The notes: generated from the letters alone by a model not told the origin. Positions 38,790 through 49,028 are shown, counted from the first letter of the stretch. The stretch: 64,000 nucleotides of DNA from CAWFFV01 sp963814985 (GCA_963814985.1 CAWFFV010000082.1:104030-168029), one strand, 5' to 3'. Program-made: numbers and translations.

Positions 38790-39065
38790 ATGACAGAATG
38801 TCCACAATGTGGAGCCTTAAATGAGGATGATGGCAAGAATTGTAAGGGATGTCGGGTCAATCTGTACTGGGCATTTCAGCATTATGAGGAGTTAGCGACT
38901 TTACGTCAGGCCAATCAACTCACCCCGCGCCCACTGTCAGCTTCCTTTCTGCTTGAAACCAGCAAGAGGATTGATGACGGTCCTACGGCGAACTGGTTAC
39001 ACGCCACCATCAAAAAATTTGGGTTCAAGGGTGCAGGCAAAAAAGTCTGTACGACGGCAGACTAG
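38790..39065 (+). CDS. Zinc-ribbon small protein
   Basis: A 91-residue protein beginning MTECPQCGALNEDDGKNC with a second CKGC, a four-cysteine zinc ribbon. The middle is helical and the C-terminus basic (KKFGFKGAGKK). AAAAGGAGA precedes the ATG. Such ribbons are common in Chloroflexota; no specific partner is known. Confidence 0.75.
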   Translation: MTECPQCGALNEDDGKNCKGCRVNLYWAFQHYEELATLRQANQLTPRPLSASFLLETSKRIDDGPTANWLHATIKKFGFKGAGKKVCTTAD

Positions 39066-39074
39066 CTATCCAGA

Positions 39075-39122
39075 GCAAAAGGTCCACCACTCACAAGATC
39101 TTGCGAGTGGTGGACCTTTTGC
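39075..39122. terminator. Bidirectional intrinsic terminator
   Basis: GCAAAAGGTCCACCACTC pairs almost perfectly with GAGTGGTGGACCTTTTGC around about 12 bases. Both strands end in a run of T, so it serves the zinc-ribbon gene and the convergent epimerase gene. Confidence 0.85.
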
Positions 39123-39132
39123 TTTCCATAGA

Positions 39133-40173
39133 CTATTTACTCGCTCCGGCCAGTGGGGCACTCTGACTGGCCTGAGTCACAGCTGGTTGTTCCATACCAC
39201 CTGCATTAAACCACTCGGCCGCAAGTTTGATACCATCGAGCAGTTCCACTTTGGGTTCATATCCCAACTCCTGACGTGCTTTCTCCACACTATGTTTGTT
39301 ATCTGAGCCAAACATGAGCGCACCGAGCTGTGTCACAATCGGTTTGGTACGAGTAATACGTGCCACAATCCTTTCTGCAACGATACTTCCATAATAGATG
39401 GGCAGATAGGGAAGATGGCGTGTCGGTCGCACGCCGCCAACGGCATCAGCGATGGCATTGAACATCTGAAGTTGTGTAAGGGGACGATCATTGGTAATGT
39501 TGTATACATTACCAGGGGCTTTCTCATGATAGCCTGCTAACATAAAGCCATCAACCACATCGGTCACATAGCAGAAGGGCAATGCGTTGTTCCCTCGCCC
39601 AACAATAACCCCTTTGCCGTCCTTCATCTTCTGAGCCATACGTCCAAAATGCAAATGATCACCAGGACCAAAAAAGGTACCAGGGCGCAGAATCACCGTC
39701 TCTACGTCGCTATTAATCATCAGACGTCGCATCAGGCGATCTGCTTCAGCCTTGGTCAGACTATATGGATCGGGATCTGGCCGCAACTGGTCATTCTCGG
39801 TCATAAATCGTCCATGGCCCAGACCATAGACGGTATGCGAACTGGTATGCACAAAACGGCGTACCTTTGCCTCCTGCGCAGCTTTATACAAATTTACAGA
39901 ACCAGTAACATTTACTAAACGATAATCAGAGAGTGGTCGCCATACACCCATCATACCAGCCAGATGAAAAATAAGATCGACATTTTTAACGGCAGGTCCC
40001 AGCGTACTCGCATCTGTTATATCTCCCCGCACCACCTCTACCCCTCGCTTGACCAGCTTATCGGTATTCTCGACAGGCAAGACTAGCGCCCGAATATGCT
40101 CACCACGCTGCTGCAATTGATCAATAAGGTGTCCACCAAGCAAACCAGTGGCACCAGTAATTAAGACATTCAT
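39133..40173 (-). CDS. NAD-dependent epimerase/dehydratase (extended SDR)
   Basis: A 346-residue protein. GATGLLGGH at residues 7-15 is the dinucleotide site, GDITDAS fits the adenine-ribose loop, HLAGMMG follows, and PYSLTKAEAD supplies the catalytic YxxxK. The C-terminal part resembles 3-beta-HSD-like sterol/saccharide dehydrogenases (ITNDRPLTQLQMFNAIADA). The substrate is unknown. TGGAGG lies 6 bases before the ATG. Confidence 0.88.
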   Translation of the reverse strand: MNVLITGATGLLGGHLIDQLQQRGEHIRALVLPVENTDKLVKRGVEVVRGDITDASTLGPAVKNVDLIFHLAGMMGVWRPLSDYRLVNVTGSVNLYKAAQEAKVRRFVHTSSHTVYGLGHGRFMTENDQLRPDPDPYSLTKAEADRLMRRLMINSDVETVILRPGTFFGPGDHLHFGRMAQKMKDGKGVIVGRGNNALPFCYVTDVVDGFMLAGYHEKAPGNVYNITNDRPLTQLQMFNAIADAVGGVRPTRHLPYLPIYYGSIVAERIVARITRTKPIVTQLGALMFGSDNKHSVEKARQELGYEPKVELLDGIKLAAEWFNAGGMEQPAVTQASQSAPLAGASK

Positions 40174-40412
40174 TTATACCTCCAGGCTTCCATCGCATTA
40201 CATGGATATATCAGTGTACAATAGACAATAGACAATAAGGTTTGCTTGTCTTTTTATGCAACGAGTGGACGTTTAAGAGAAGAGGCCCGATACCCTGAAG
40301 TACTAGTCTCTCTTCTACCACTCACAAATAATCCATGTAGCCCAGGAACATCTGGTTGTGTCTTTTCCTGCCTCTCAGCAATGGGGTAGGAGAAAAAGAA
40401 GGGAAATAACCA

Positions 40413-40742
40413 ATGACTCAAAGTCAGACACTGAAACCGGTTGAGTATGTGGCACAACAGCAGAGCGTGATCCAGGAGCACCTGCGAGCACTACAAGAAG
40501 ATATATCAGATGCTCATACAGCCGTTCAGGAGAGCATCAGTCCACAGTATCCCAACTGGCCTACCTCGAAGCCAGGACCATGGTCAACTCCACCTCCTCC
40601 TGGGACGAAGCCCATTAATCTACTACGGAGTGAGCAGGTAGTTATGATTGGCTATGACCAGGAAATGGACAATCCCGGCATTCCTGATGAGTCAATTGAT
40701 GTGCAGCACCTCCGACATGGGAAGCACAAAGAGCGCTTATAG
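40413..40742 (+). CDS. Hypothetical small protein
   Basis: A 109-residue protein with a helical start (QQQSVIQEHLRALQEDIS), a Pro-rich middle (WSTPPPPGTKP) and a polar tail. No membrane segment or family is seen. AAGGGAAA precedes the ATG. Codon use and the ribosome binding site support it as real. Confidence 0.55.
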   Translation: MTQSQTLKPVEYVAQQQSVIQEHLRALQEDISDAHTAVQESISPQYPNWPTSKPGPWSTPPPPGTKPINLLRSEQVVMIGYDQEMDNPGIPDESIDVQHLRHGKHKERL

Positions 40743-40764
40743 TTGTAATTCTTCATTTTTCTCG

Positions 40765-40940
40765 CAACTATTCAGGTCTCTTTTTCTGATTCCTCAGCGC
40801 CGAAGGCGCTTCGCAGGTTGTTTTATGTGTGGTTTTGTTACCTGTGGAGGAGATTGCGACGCAATCTCCTCCACAGGGAACAAAACCACACATAAAACGA
40901 GAGTGAGCCACCGCAGGTGGCGAGGAGACCTGAATAGTTA
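40765..40940. mobile_element. Nested-palindrome element, copy E
   Basis: The ends are AACTATTCAGGTCTC (40766) and its complement (to 40939). Arms of 38 bp at 40820-40857 and 40861-40898 (one mismatch) enclose the loop GAC. The left side has TGATTCCTCAGCGCCGAAGGCGCTTCGC and the right side the GAGCCACCGCAGGTGGCGAGG hairpin. The 260 bp after it shows no other feature before the LysM gene. Confidence 0.7.
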
Positions 40941-41201
40941 CTTTCCCCCTCAAAAACTTCTCAAATAAGAGCGACCTCATGTAATATATACCACCTATCC
41001 AGATCATGTATCAACATATATTGTTAATAGACATTATGTATAGTGCCATTACGCATCTGTTCTCTCCAGACAGATGCCAGGATAATGACGTTAGTATGTG
41101 CGCTTGAGTAGTCATGTCCACATACATAGCCATGTGCATGAGTTAGCAAAGGAACGACATATTGCGGGGGTCTGCAAGTTGTATATTCGAAAGAGGATAC
41201 A

Positions 41202-41943
41202 TTGCAAACACATCAACAGATCTGGAAAATGTTCCAGCAGCATAATGTAGCACGCTTTGTAGTAAAGACAACTGTAGTAGCAATTCTTGGATTGCTTTCT
41301 CTAGGAGCAATGCCAGGCATGTATGTGCCTCTAGCACAGGCGCATGCTTGCCCTGGTGGTGATCGCATATACCGTGTTGTTAGAGGCGATACTCTGTGGA
41401 GGATCGGGGAGCGTTTTGGTGTAAGTCTGGCAACGCTGAGATCACATAACTATATCGCCAATCCCAATTTGATATACGTCAACCAGATGCTTTGTATTTC
41501 CAAACGTGGTTCGGGTGGCAGTACTTCTACAGGAAGAAACACCCGTTACTCTGGTGGTGCGAGAAATGTCTCTTCCCACATCCCGACTTATCGGGTACGG
41601 CAACCCTTTTCCTTACGGATCATGCACGTGGTGGGCTGATCAACGGTACTACCAGATGCACGGTGTATTTGTGCCGTGGAGGGTTAACGCAAACGCCTGG
41701 CAGTGGACTGCACGTGCTTATAATTTTGGCTGGCATGTCTCCCGCCGACCAGTAGTAGGGAGCATTATCGACCTCCAGGGAGGAGTCCAGGGAGCAGGCT
41801 GGCTTGGACATGTTGCTGTCGTCGAGCAGGTCCTTGGCAATCATCAAGTCATTGCCAGCTCCATGAATTGGGGAGCCAGGCCACGGTCCGTGACTCGTTG
41901 GCGCTTTATGCCAGGGCCAGGAGTGACGTTTATTTACCGATAA
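41202..41943 (+). pseudogene. LysM-CHAP secreted peptidoglycan hydrolase, one frameshift
   Basis: A TTG start with AGAGGA upstream opens a signal peptide (TTVVAILGLLSLGAM). A LysM domain, RIYRVVRGDTLWRIGERFG, follows at 55-100. Near 41590 the reading shifts, and the CHAP domain continues to 41943: YGNPFPYGSCTWWADQR (catalytic Cys), GHVAVVEQV (His) and MNWG. CHAP enzymes cleave cell-wall peptides. A single base restores one 245-residue protein. Confidence 0.8.
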
Positions 41944-42180
41944 TATGTGTCTGCTCAGCACTCATCAGTGTGAGAGACAAACCTTGATGAGGACCATCGT
42001 AAACAAGACCCCATGCACCTGCACAAAGAAAGGCCGGTCATCTCTACGGAGGTGTCTGGCTCTTTTCTTTTTGAGGGAAGAGTAGCATCTATGCTGTAAG
42101 CATTGTTACGGGCTTCCGAAGAGATGACGAAAGCGAGTATCATAGAAATGGCATGACAACAGAATTAGGAGAGCATCGTA

Positions 42181-43158
42181 ATGAAACTACTCATTATTGG
42201 CGGCACTGGCTTTCTGGGTTCACATCTCGCTGAAGCAGCCCTTGCACGTGGGTATGAGCTCACACTCTTCAACCGGGGACAACGCAATCCTCACCTTTTT
42301 CCCGATGTTGAGCAATTACACGGAAATCGTGATGGGACTCTGACGATGTTAGAGGGTCGACAGTGGGATGTGGTGATCGACACTTGCGGATATGTGCCAC
42401 GGATTGTACGTATGTCGTCTCAAGCTCTGGCTGATACTGTGGAGCGTTACATTTTTGTCTCCAGCATCTCTGTCTATGAAGACTTTAGCCAGTCAGAGAG
42501 TGACGAGAGCTTGCCAGTGGGGACCCTACAAGACGAGAGTGTCGAGGAGATCAGTGAAGAGACCTATGGTCCTCTCAAAGCTCTTTGTGAGCAGGCTGCG
42601 GAACAGGTTATGCCCGGCAGGGTATTAATCATCCGTCCAGGCCTGATTGTTGGGCCACGTGACCTCAGCGATCGCTTTACCTACTGGCCTTACCGTGTCG
42701 CTCAGGGAGGTGAGGTACTGGTTCCAGGGAAACCGGAGCAGCCAGTACAATTCATCGATGCACGCGACCTCGCTGTCTGGACCATCCAGATGGCAGAAGC
42801 ACGCAAAACAGGAATCTACAATGCCACGGGACCTGATTCCCCGCTCTCTATGCAACACTTTCTCGACGAATGCAAAGCGGCTACTGGCAGTAATGCGCAC
42901 TTTGTCTGGGTGAGCGAGTCGTTCCTCTCTGAGAGGGAAGTAACATTACCACTATGGGTTCCGCAGGAGGATATTGGTTTCCAGACAATCAACTGTCGTA
43001 AAGCGCTCCATGATGGGTTAGCGTTCCGGGCGCTAGCGGATACCATAAAAGATACATTGGCCTGGAAGGGGAACGATAAAGAGTTACGTACAGGTTTGCA
43101 GCCAGATCAGGAGAAACAATTACTGCAAGCATGGCAAGAATCCGTCAAAGCAAGTTAA
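42181..43158 (+). CDS. NAD-dependent epimerase/dehydratase (atypical SDR)
   Basis: A 325-residue protein with IGGTGFLGSHLAEA at residues 6-19, the dinucleotide-binding turn, and VSSISVYEDF near 93. Instead of the usual YxxxK it has TYGPLKALCE near 122, still Y-x-x-x-K. GVPRD-like GLIVGPRDLSDRF is in the middle. Relatives include isoflavone-reductase and mRNA-binding-like proteins. AGGAGAG precedes the ATG. Its TAA stop is the first three bases of the adjacent palindromic element. Confidence 0.85.
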   Translation: MKLLIIGGTGFLGSHLAEAALARGYELTLFNRGQRNPHLFPDVEQLHGNRDGTLTMLEGRQWDVVIDTCGYVPRIVRMSSQALADTVERYIFVSSISVYEDFSQSESDESLPVGTLQDESVEEISEETYGPLKALCEQAAEQVMPGRVLIIRPGLIVGPRDLSDRFTYWPYRVAQGGEVLVPGKPEQPVQFIDARDLAVWTIQMAEARKTGIYNATGPDSPLSMQHFLDECKAATGSNAHFVWVSESFLSEREVTLPLWVPQEDIGFQTINCRKALHDGLAFRALADTIKDTLAWKGNDKELRTGLQPDQEKQLLQAWQESVKAS

Positions 43159-43308
43159 CTACTCAGGTCCCTTTTTCCTGATTCCTCAGCGCCTCAGGCG
43201 CTTCGCTGACTGTTTTATTGCTGGTGGCGGAGTTTGCGCCGCAAACTCCGCCACCAGCAATAAAATGAGAGCGAGCCACCTACGGTGGCGAGGAGACCTG
43301 AGTAGTTA
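43156..43308. mobile_element. Nested-palindrome element, copy D
   Basis: The ends are TAACTACTCAGGTC (43156) and the complement (to 43308). Perfect 25-bp arms at 43213-43237 and 43241-43265 enclose the loop GCC. The flanking hairpins GCGCCTCAGGCGC and GCCACCTACGGTGGC are as in copies A and E. No target duplication is evident. Confidence 0.75.
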
Positions 43309-43314
43309 CCCCCT

Positions 43315-46300
43315 CTATCCTATGCTGGCCTCCATCCAATCCTCAACCGTTATGGCCTGCGCCAATGCATTGACCAGCTTTACCGTCTCGACACTTACCG
43401 TGACTACTTTCCCAACCAGTCGCACAATGTACTCTTCGTCATCCGGATTATTCGGATCGCTCTCAATGCCGCTACGTGGGTCTTTGCTAACCTGGTACTG
43501 ATCGATGACCCATTCGAGGGCTGAGCGATTGCCCAGCCGATACTCAAAGCATTCTGCTGGCAATGGTCCCAATCTCAGACTCTCATTCACCACTACAATA
43601 CGTCTATCAGTCGATAAACGCATTTTCTCTACACGCCAGCTAAAGGGTACATCTTCTTTCTCAATCCATTCCAGCCCGTATTCTTTAGCCTGCTCATAAT
43701 GGAGATGAATATCCATGAGTTGTTTGCCAATACGTACACAGGTCTCGAATGCTTCTTTACGATGAAGTAAGGGAAGGTGTGGCAGATCGCGTTTGAGGTT
43801 TTCGGCATAGCGTTCACGATACTGTGGATGGTGTAGCATGGCATAGACGTAGTGGAATATATCCCACTTTGTGACCTCCGGGCCATATCTGGACTGGAAT
43901 TGGGAGAGCGCCCAATCGGTGATGTTCTCACGACGGTTGGTGCCATCTTCGGCGTAGGTGTAGTAGGGGAAACATTGGCCGGATCAGCATAAGACCAGAT
44001 CTAAGTCTGCAATTTGAATTTGAGCATTAGCAACCAAAGTCGTTTACGTCCATATCCTCAGGCACACAGATCACAGTATTTTCTGCTTCACTGGCAGGGG
44101 TAGGGAAAAATTGAGGGCAATTGATAAACTGCGTTCGTTAAGAATACGATCAAAGAAAAGATATTGCTTGCAAAATGGACGATACAATGAGATCGACGTA
44201 CTTTTATCATCATTAAATGTAGCATATTGACCACGTTGAAGATCCAACTTTAGATCACGCTCCATTTGATTTTAGTATCATCGTACGTCACGAAATCATC
44301 AAGAATAGTATTACTGCTTCCCCGTCTACGCCAGCGATCAAGGTCATTATTATATGTCTCAATGAACTTGTTGATCTTTTCTTTGAGGAGAGGATAGCTA
44401 AAATCATAGACCCAATGATCACGATTAGTTTTCACCCCTCCACCATACGTCCTGAAAATTAAAGGCACATCTATATTTTGCGAGGCTTTTAGCTCTTTTA
44501 TGCCCATTGGTAAGAATTTAGTAAACTCCGAATGCATCCCTTCAGTAACCCAAATATATCTCTCGTCAGGTTGCAACTCTTGCCACTCCACATTAGCAAT
44601 ACTCCCCATAGATCTTAAAAAAGCTAATTTCTCAACACTATTTTGGTCATTATCCACTTTGTAGTAAAAAATAGTAGCTGGTTTGTGTTGTGCTGCTACA
44701 TCTTTACGAAGTCGTATCAGTATTGTAACACCGACTCCTACCTTAATCCCGAAGACGTTACCCCCGCCGTACTTGCGTGCATTTCCGCCAAGATCAAAGT
44801 GATAGATTTGAGTAAACTCTTCTGCTAACTGCTTACGAAAACCATCAAAAGCGATGCCTTCAAGAAATCCATTATTGCTTACTAAGCAAACAATACCATC
44901 ACGATTTCCAAGTCGATCCGTTGCCCAACGGAAGAATTTGACATAGGCATCAGATAACGCATTCTTATTGCTTGCTCTGGAGTCCTTAGCATAGGTCTCA
45001 CGAATACGCTCATCAATCACTGGATACTTACGATTCTTATTGTTATCATTCTCATTTTTCTGCCCAACATTATACGGAGGATTGCCTATCACCACCATGA
45101 TTGGCGCGTCTTTTTCTCGCTTAACGCGTTCGGTGTTCTCCTCAACAAATAACGACAATTGCTCGCCCTTCGGCTAGCTCTAGCGTATCGGCAAAACAGA
45201 CACCCTCAAAGGGTTCGTACTCTCCCATGCGTCCGTAGTATTCGTGCTCAATATTCAGTGAGGCGATATAGTAGGGGAGTAGCATAATTTCATTGCAGAA
45301 GAGATCGTTGGCATATTTGTATTTCAAGTTTCTGCGAGGGATGCGACGTAAGATATTAACGATAAAGTTCCCGGTGCCTGTGCAGGGGTCGAGGATTTGC
45401 ACTCCTGGCTCAGCAATAGACGTATTGAACTCGCGTTGCAACACCTCTTCCACACTGGCACACATAAAATCCACAATTTCCTGCGGAGTATACACAATAC
45501 CATGCGTATCAGCCTGCTTGACAGAGAAGCCCTGGAAGAAACGTTCGTAGACGGTGTTGAGAAAATGCTGTCGCTCGGACCAACTTTCTATCCCCTTAGC
45601 TGCTCCCTCGATAGCTACATAGAAACGATCCAGCGATTTAAGGAACTCATGGCGATTGAAAACACGGCTGGTAAGGGCCTGAATGACCTTCTCAATTTCG
45701 GCAGCAATCACATTGCGATTCACAAAGTCGGCATTATCAAAGATTGTGCGAAACAGGCGCTCGGTCAGAAGGTGCTGTATAAGCATCTCTTTCATTGTCT
45801 CTGTGCTGATCTGTGGGTTTAGAGAGGTGCGACATATTGTTGCAAAGTTCTCAAAGGCTGCCACAAAGCGCCTGTTTTGCTTATATTCTTTGTCGATAAT
45901 GGTAAGCAATGCTCTTGCCAGTTCAGGGATACGCTCTTTAAACTCTCCTACCGCCGTCTCAAAGTTCTCAATATCTGGCTCTGTATGGGTGAAGAATTGT
46001 CTGAGAAGATCACTTACATCATGTGGGTTGTGGAGAGCATATTCAACAGAGACGCGCTTCTTATTCTGGAAGAGGACGGCCCGTTGCGTATTCTCAAAGA
46101 TTGTGTTGGTCAGAGGATAGCCATCAGCAATTTTCTTTGTTATCTCTTTCTCAAGATCACTCTTTGGCCCTTTTGCCTCCCAGAAGCCACGACGCAGATC
46201 ATAGGCATCATCGCGCAAGATTCCATCAGGGCGGATACCTCCTTCCATCGTTTGTTCTGGTATCAACGTCCATTTGACGGAGCGAGCAGTATCAGCCAGG

Positions 46301-46944
46301 AGATTTTGAAAGGCTGACCGTAGCGCAAGTTCATAGTCTGCTTTCCCTTTATAGTCATCAAGCTCCTTGTGGTAGCGCTCAATCGACTTCTTGAGGGCTG
46401 TGGCGCTTAGCTTTGTGGAGATGCTTGCTTTGCTGTGATCTGCTGGTGTCTCGCTACTTTTGTTGTTCTTCTTGCTGACTTGTGATGTCACCGGAGAAGA
46501 GTTGTGATTGAGTTCATCAACGGCTTTACGGATACCTTTGACAATATCGGTAAAGGCGGCATCGCGGTTGGGCCATTGGGTAACGGGTTTGGCATTCTTT
46601 GGTAAGGCGAGAAGCTTGCCAAAGGGCGAGGCCTCCCAATCGACAGGGCGCAAAATAATAGGGATCACGCGAGCTTCCCCAGCCTCATGCCTGTGCATAG
46701 CCTCCTGCATCTCAATACCATAGCAGTAGTCAGAGGCGATAAATGATGGGCTTATCAGCAGTAATATGATATGGGCTGTTTTTAAACGGGCATCAATCTC
46801 TTCTGCTCTGCTGATCTCTCGATCATACCACTCGCTAATAAAACCCTGCCGTCTTAACAAGGCCAGGTGGTCGTTGAGTTGATCACGCAGAGCTTCATCT
46901 GCCCCTGCATAAGAATAGAAGAGTTTCACAGGTTCACTTGTCAT
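43315..46944 (-). pseudogene. TIR domain fused to type IIG/ISP-like restriction-modification enzyme, several frameshifts
   Basis: Residues 1-150 are a TIR domain: KLFYSYAGADEALRDQL, ISPSFIASDYCYGIEM with the expected catalytic Glu, ARVIPIILRPVDW. After a linker comes a PD-(D/E)xK nuclease near 240-290 (RPDGIL...GFWEAKG), then an N6-adenine methyltransferase with motif I DPCTGTGNFI and motif IV GNPPYNVG. A C-terminal specificity domain has FCKQYLFFD, YAEDGTNRRENITDWAL and MLHHPQYRERYAENLKRD. Frame shifts occur near 45165 (between motifs I and IV), 44262, 44110 and 43990; a few codons of the last domain may be missing. A small XRE gene lies 93 bp upstream on the same strand. It would couple a TIR NADase to DNA recognition, if functional. 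Confidence 0.75.
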
Positions 46945-47037
46945 TATCTAGCACTCCTTGCCGCGCTACCATCTCGAAGCTGTAAGGGAGTTCGGGATTT
47001 CGTTTCTACCATTTACCCGCAGGGTCAATGTTGGGTG

Positions 47038-47244
47038 TCAGGGTAAGGACGATTCGTCAATTAAGTCTTTCACGCTTACACCCAATGCCTCGGCTAACCT
47101 GTTCAATGTCACCGTCGTTATTTCTGCATAGGGGTCGTGCATAATCTTTGCCACCGTCTTGTAATTCAAATCAGACCGCCTTGATAATGCTTGCCAACTT
47201 ATACCCTTCTCAGCAGCTATTTCCTTTACCCGTAGCCTGAACAT
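47038..47244 (-). CDS. Small XRE-family HTH regulator, possible controller of the TIR-RM gene
   Basis: A 68-residue Cro/CI-type helix-turn-helix: KGISWQALSRRSDLNYKTVAKIM with LNRLAEALGVSVKDLI. It is close to the size of C-proteins that time restriction-enzyme expression in type II systems. It lies 93 bp ahead of the TIR-restriction gene and reads the same way. Its role as controller is inference. Confidence 0.8.
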   Translation of the reverse strand: MFRLRVKEIAAEKGISWQALSRRSDLNYKTVAKIMHDPYAEITTVTLNRLAEALGVSVKDLIDESSLP

Positions 47245-47356
47245 GGTGTCACCTCGTCAATATAGTACTCATTAGTCTAGCAGTAGCACGCCTTGACAGG
47301 ACTACCCTGTTACTGGTACCATTGTAGAGGAAGAGTTTTAGAGGGAGGATGATGGT

Positions 47357-47665
47357 ATGAGTGAGGTAGCTAGACTTAGAAGGCTGATTGAACTGGAGAC
47401 CCAATCTATGCAGATGGCTATGAATGGATATGCTGAAGTTGCGCGTCACGAGTTTATTCGTGTGAAGCACGATAATCTTGAAAGACACAGACAGGCGCTT
47501 ATAGAGATAGTTGGGGAAGTGGAGGCTAATCGTATTTCAGCAGTGACGTACTTTAAAGCACTGGAAGATACGACGAAGGCGATTAATGTCGAAGTAGTAA
47601 AGGTGGGAGAAGGGTGTACAATTCTGGAAGATCATGCCCACGGAACACGCAATGAGCTGAGTTGA
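47357..47665 (+). CDS. Hypothetical small protein
   Basis: A 102-residue, mostly helical protein with amphipathic Ala/Glu-rich helices (RLRRLIELETQSMQMAMNG; RHEFIRVKHDNLERHRQALI). GAGGGAGGA precedes the ATG, a strong ribosome binding site. It is divergent from the XRE gene with 112 bp between. No family is recognised. Confidence 0.6.
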   Translation: MSEVARLRRLIELETQSMQMAMNGYAEVARHEFIRVKHDNLERHRQALIEIVGEVEANRISAVTYFKALEDTTKAINVEVVKVGEGCTILEDHAHGTRNELS

Positions 47666-47904
47666 GCCCGTACATCGGAGTGGAGGAGTTGCGATTATCG
47701 CACATCCTGATGGTGGTCAACGCGAGCCACGGGAATTTATGTTGTAGGCATACTCGAAATTGTGAAGTAGTTAACAGCAAAACTCCAAATTTTTGTATAT
47801 TATCTGTACGGTTCTAACCCACCATTGCAGGGAAACGCATTCTCTTTGACTCTTCCGGCTGCCCTCCTGAAGGCTAGAGGAGGTCCTTTAAAAGGAGCAT
47901 ATGT

Positions 47905-48459
47905 ATGCAATATCAAGACAATCAGATGGAGGAACCGACAATGATCTCAACTTCGCGAGATTACCGATACTCTCCGTCACAACACTCACATCTGAATAGT
48001 GTGCTCAAGCATGGGTTTCTAGCCGGGGCTATCCTGGCAGGAATCGTCATTGTTACCACTGCCATTTTTACCAATCCAGTTGTGAGTAATGCGCTCTTCA
48101 GCACGTTTGCCGGCTCGTATTTTTTCGGTTTACTGTCTCAAGGAAACATCATTATCAGCCTGATCGTTACTGCTCTTTGTACTCCAGTCTACTTCTTTAT
48201 TGGTTACTTCACCCGTAAATATTCAGCGTTTGCCAGCTTGATTGCTCTGGTCTGTTTTCTCTTTGTCGATGGCTGTTCCTATCTTGTGATCTTAGCCGGC
48301 TCAGTCTCACGATCCACCTCACTCAAAGATACACTTGTTATTTATATTTTTGCCTTTCTAGTCGATCTTTTTCTGGCATTAATCGTCGGATTTGGGTTTA
48401 CGGGGGTAGGGGCTGTTTTTAGACAAAATCAAGAGGGAAACGCATTGCCGAAAAACTAA
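47905..48459 (+). CDS. Polytopic membrane protein
   Basis: A 184-residue protein with four hydrophobic helices: FLAGAILAGIVIVTTAIF, IIISLIVTALCTPVYFFIG, SLIALVCFLFVDGCSYLVIL and TLVIYIFAFLVDLFLALIVG. The N-terminal 35 residues are polar. AAAAGGAGC precedes the ATG. No family is recognised; an in-frame ATG at 47941 is an alternative start. Confidence 0.65.
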   Translation: MQYQDNQMEEPTMISTSRDYRYSPSQHSHLNSVLKHGFLAGAILAGIVIVTTAIFTNPVVSNALFSTFAGSYFFGLLSQGNIIISLIVTALCTPVYFFIGYFTRKYSAFASLIALVCFLFVDGCSYLVILAGSVSRSTSLKDTLVIYIFAFLVDLFLALIVGFGFTGVGAVFRQNQEGNALPKN

Positions 48460-48487
48460 CATCTTGACCCTACCTTGTCGAGTTAGT

Positions 48488-48907
48488 TTATCGCTTATCT
48501 TCCTGCGCTCCTTTAGCCTTCTCTGGCTGGCCAGAAAGCAGAATCGTGTTGCCATCGGGATCATTGACTAACGCAAAACATATGCCGTTCGAGTAGATGA
48601 AAGGCGCGCGATAGCTCTGGTAGCCGTATCCGATGAGTTCCGCGTACTTTGCTTCTACAGCAGTCTGGCTCTTCAGGTTGTATTCAAAAAGCACTCGATA
48701 ATTCTCCGGCACCTGACCCGGCGCTGCTTTCTCGCTTTTGGTCGACATGGGAGCCAGGAATAAGCTAAACTTTCCTTCCATCTCGATGAACGTCGTAGAC
48801 TCTTTAGGTTGATCTTCTGGAATGGCCAGCCCAAGTCGGCGATAGAACTCCTGTGATTTGTCCATATCCTGGACGGTCAGACCGATCATATACAGTTGTA
48901 GTGACAT
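48488..48907 (-). CDS. VOC (glyoxalase-like) protein
   Basis: A 139-residue protein: LYMIGLTVQDMDKSQEFYRRLGLAIP at the start, FIEMEGKFSLFLAP, then FALVNDPDGNTILLSG, the paired beta-alpha-beta-beta-beta units of the vicinal-oxygen-chelate family. AAGGGAGAAT supports ATG 48907 over one at 48961. Substrate is unknown; antibiotic-resistance and dioxygenase relatives exist. Confidence 0.85.
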   Translation of the reverse strand: MSLQLYMIGLTVQDMDKSQEFYRRLGLAIPEDQPKESTTFIEMEGKFSLFLAPMSTKSEKAAPGQVPENYRVLFEYNLKSQTAVEAKYAELIGYGYQSYRAPFIYSNGICFALVNDPDGNTILLSGQPEKAKGAQEDKR

Positions 48908-49028
48908 GATATTCTCCCTTTCATGATTTTTTCTACACGCTCGTTTTGTGTGGATCTGCACAGCAGTAATGTACTGATATCATAAGCTGAAAGGGATCTG
49001 GTCGTCTTATCGATTCTTGCGCATCGTA

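Noticed and set aside
41955..42143. Minus-strand ORF between the LysM-CHAP and epimerase genes
   Set aside because: Low-complexity translation with no start signal; it looks like intergenic DNA.
47038..47665. Toxin-antitoxin pair from the small XRE gene and the small divergent gene
   Set aside because: They are divergent, not co-directional, and the second protein shows no toxin signature.
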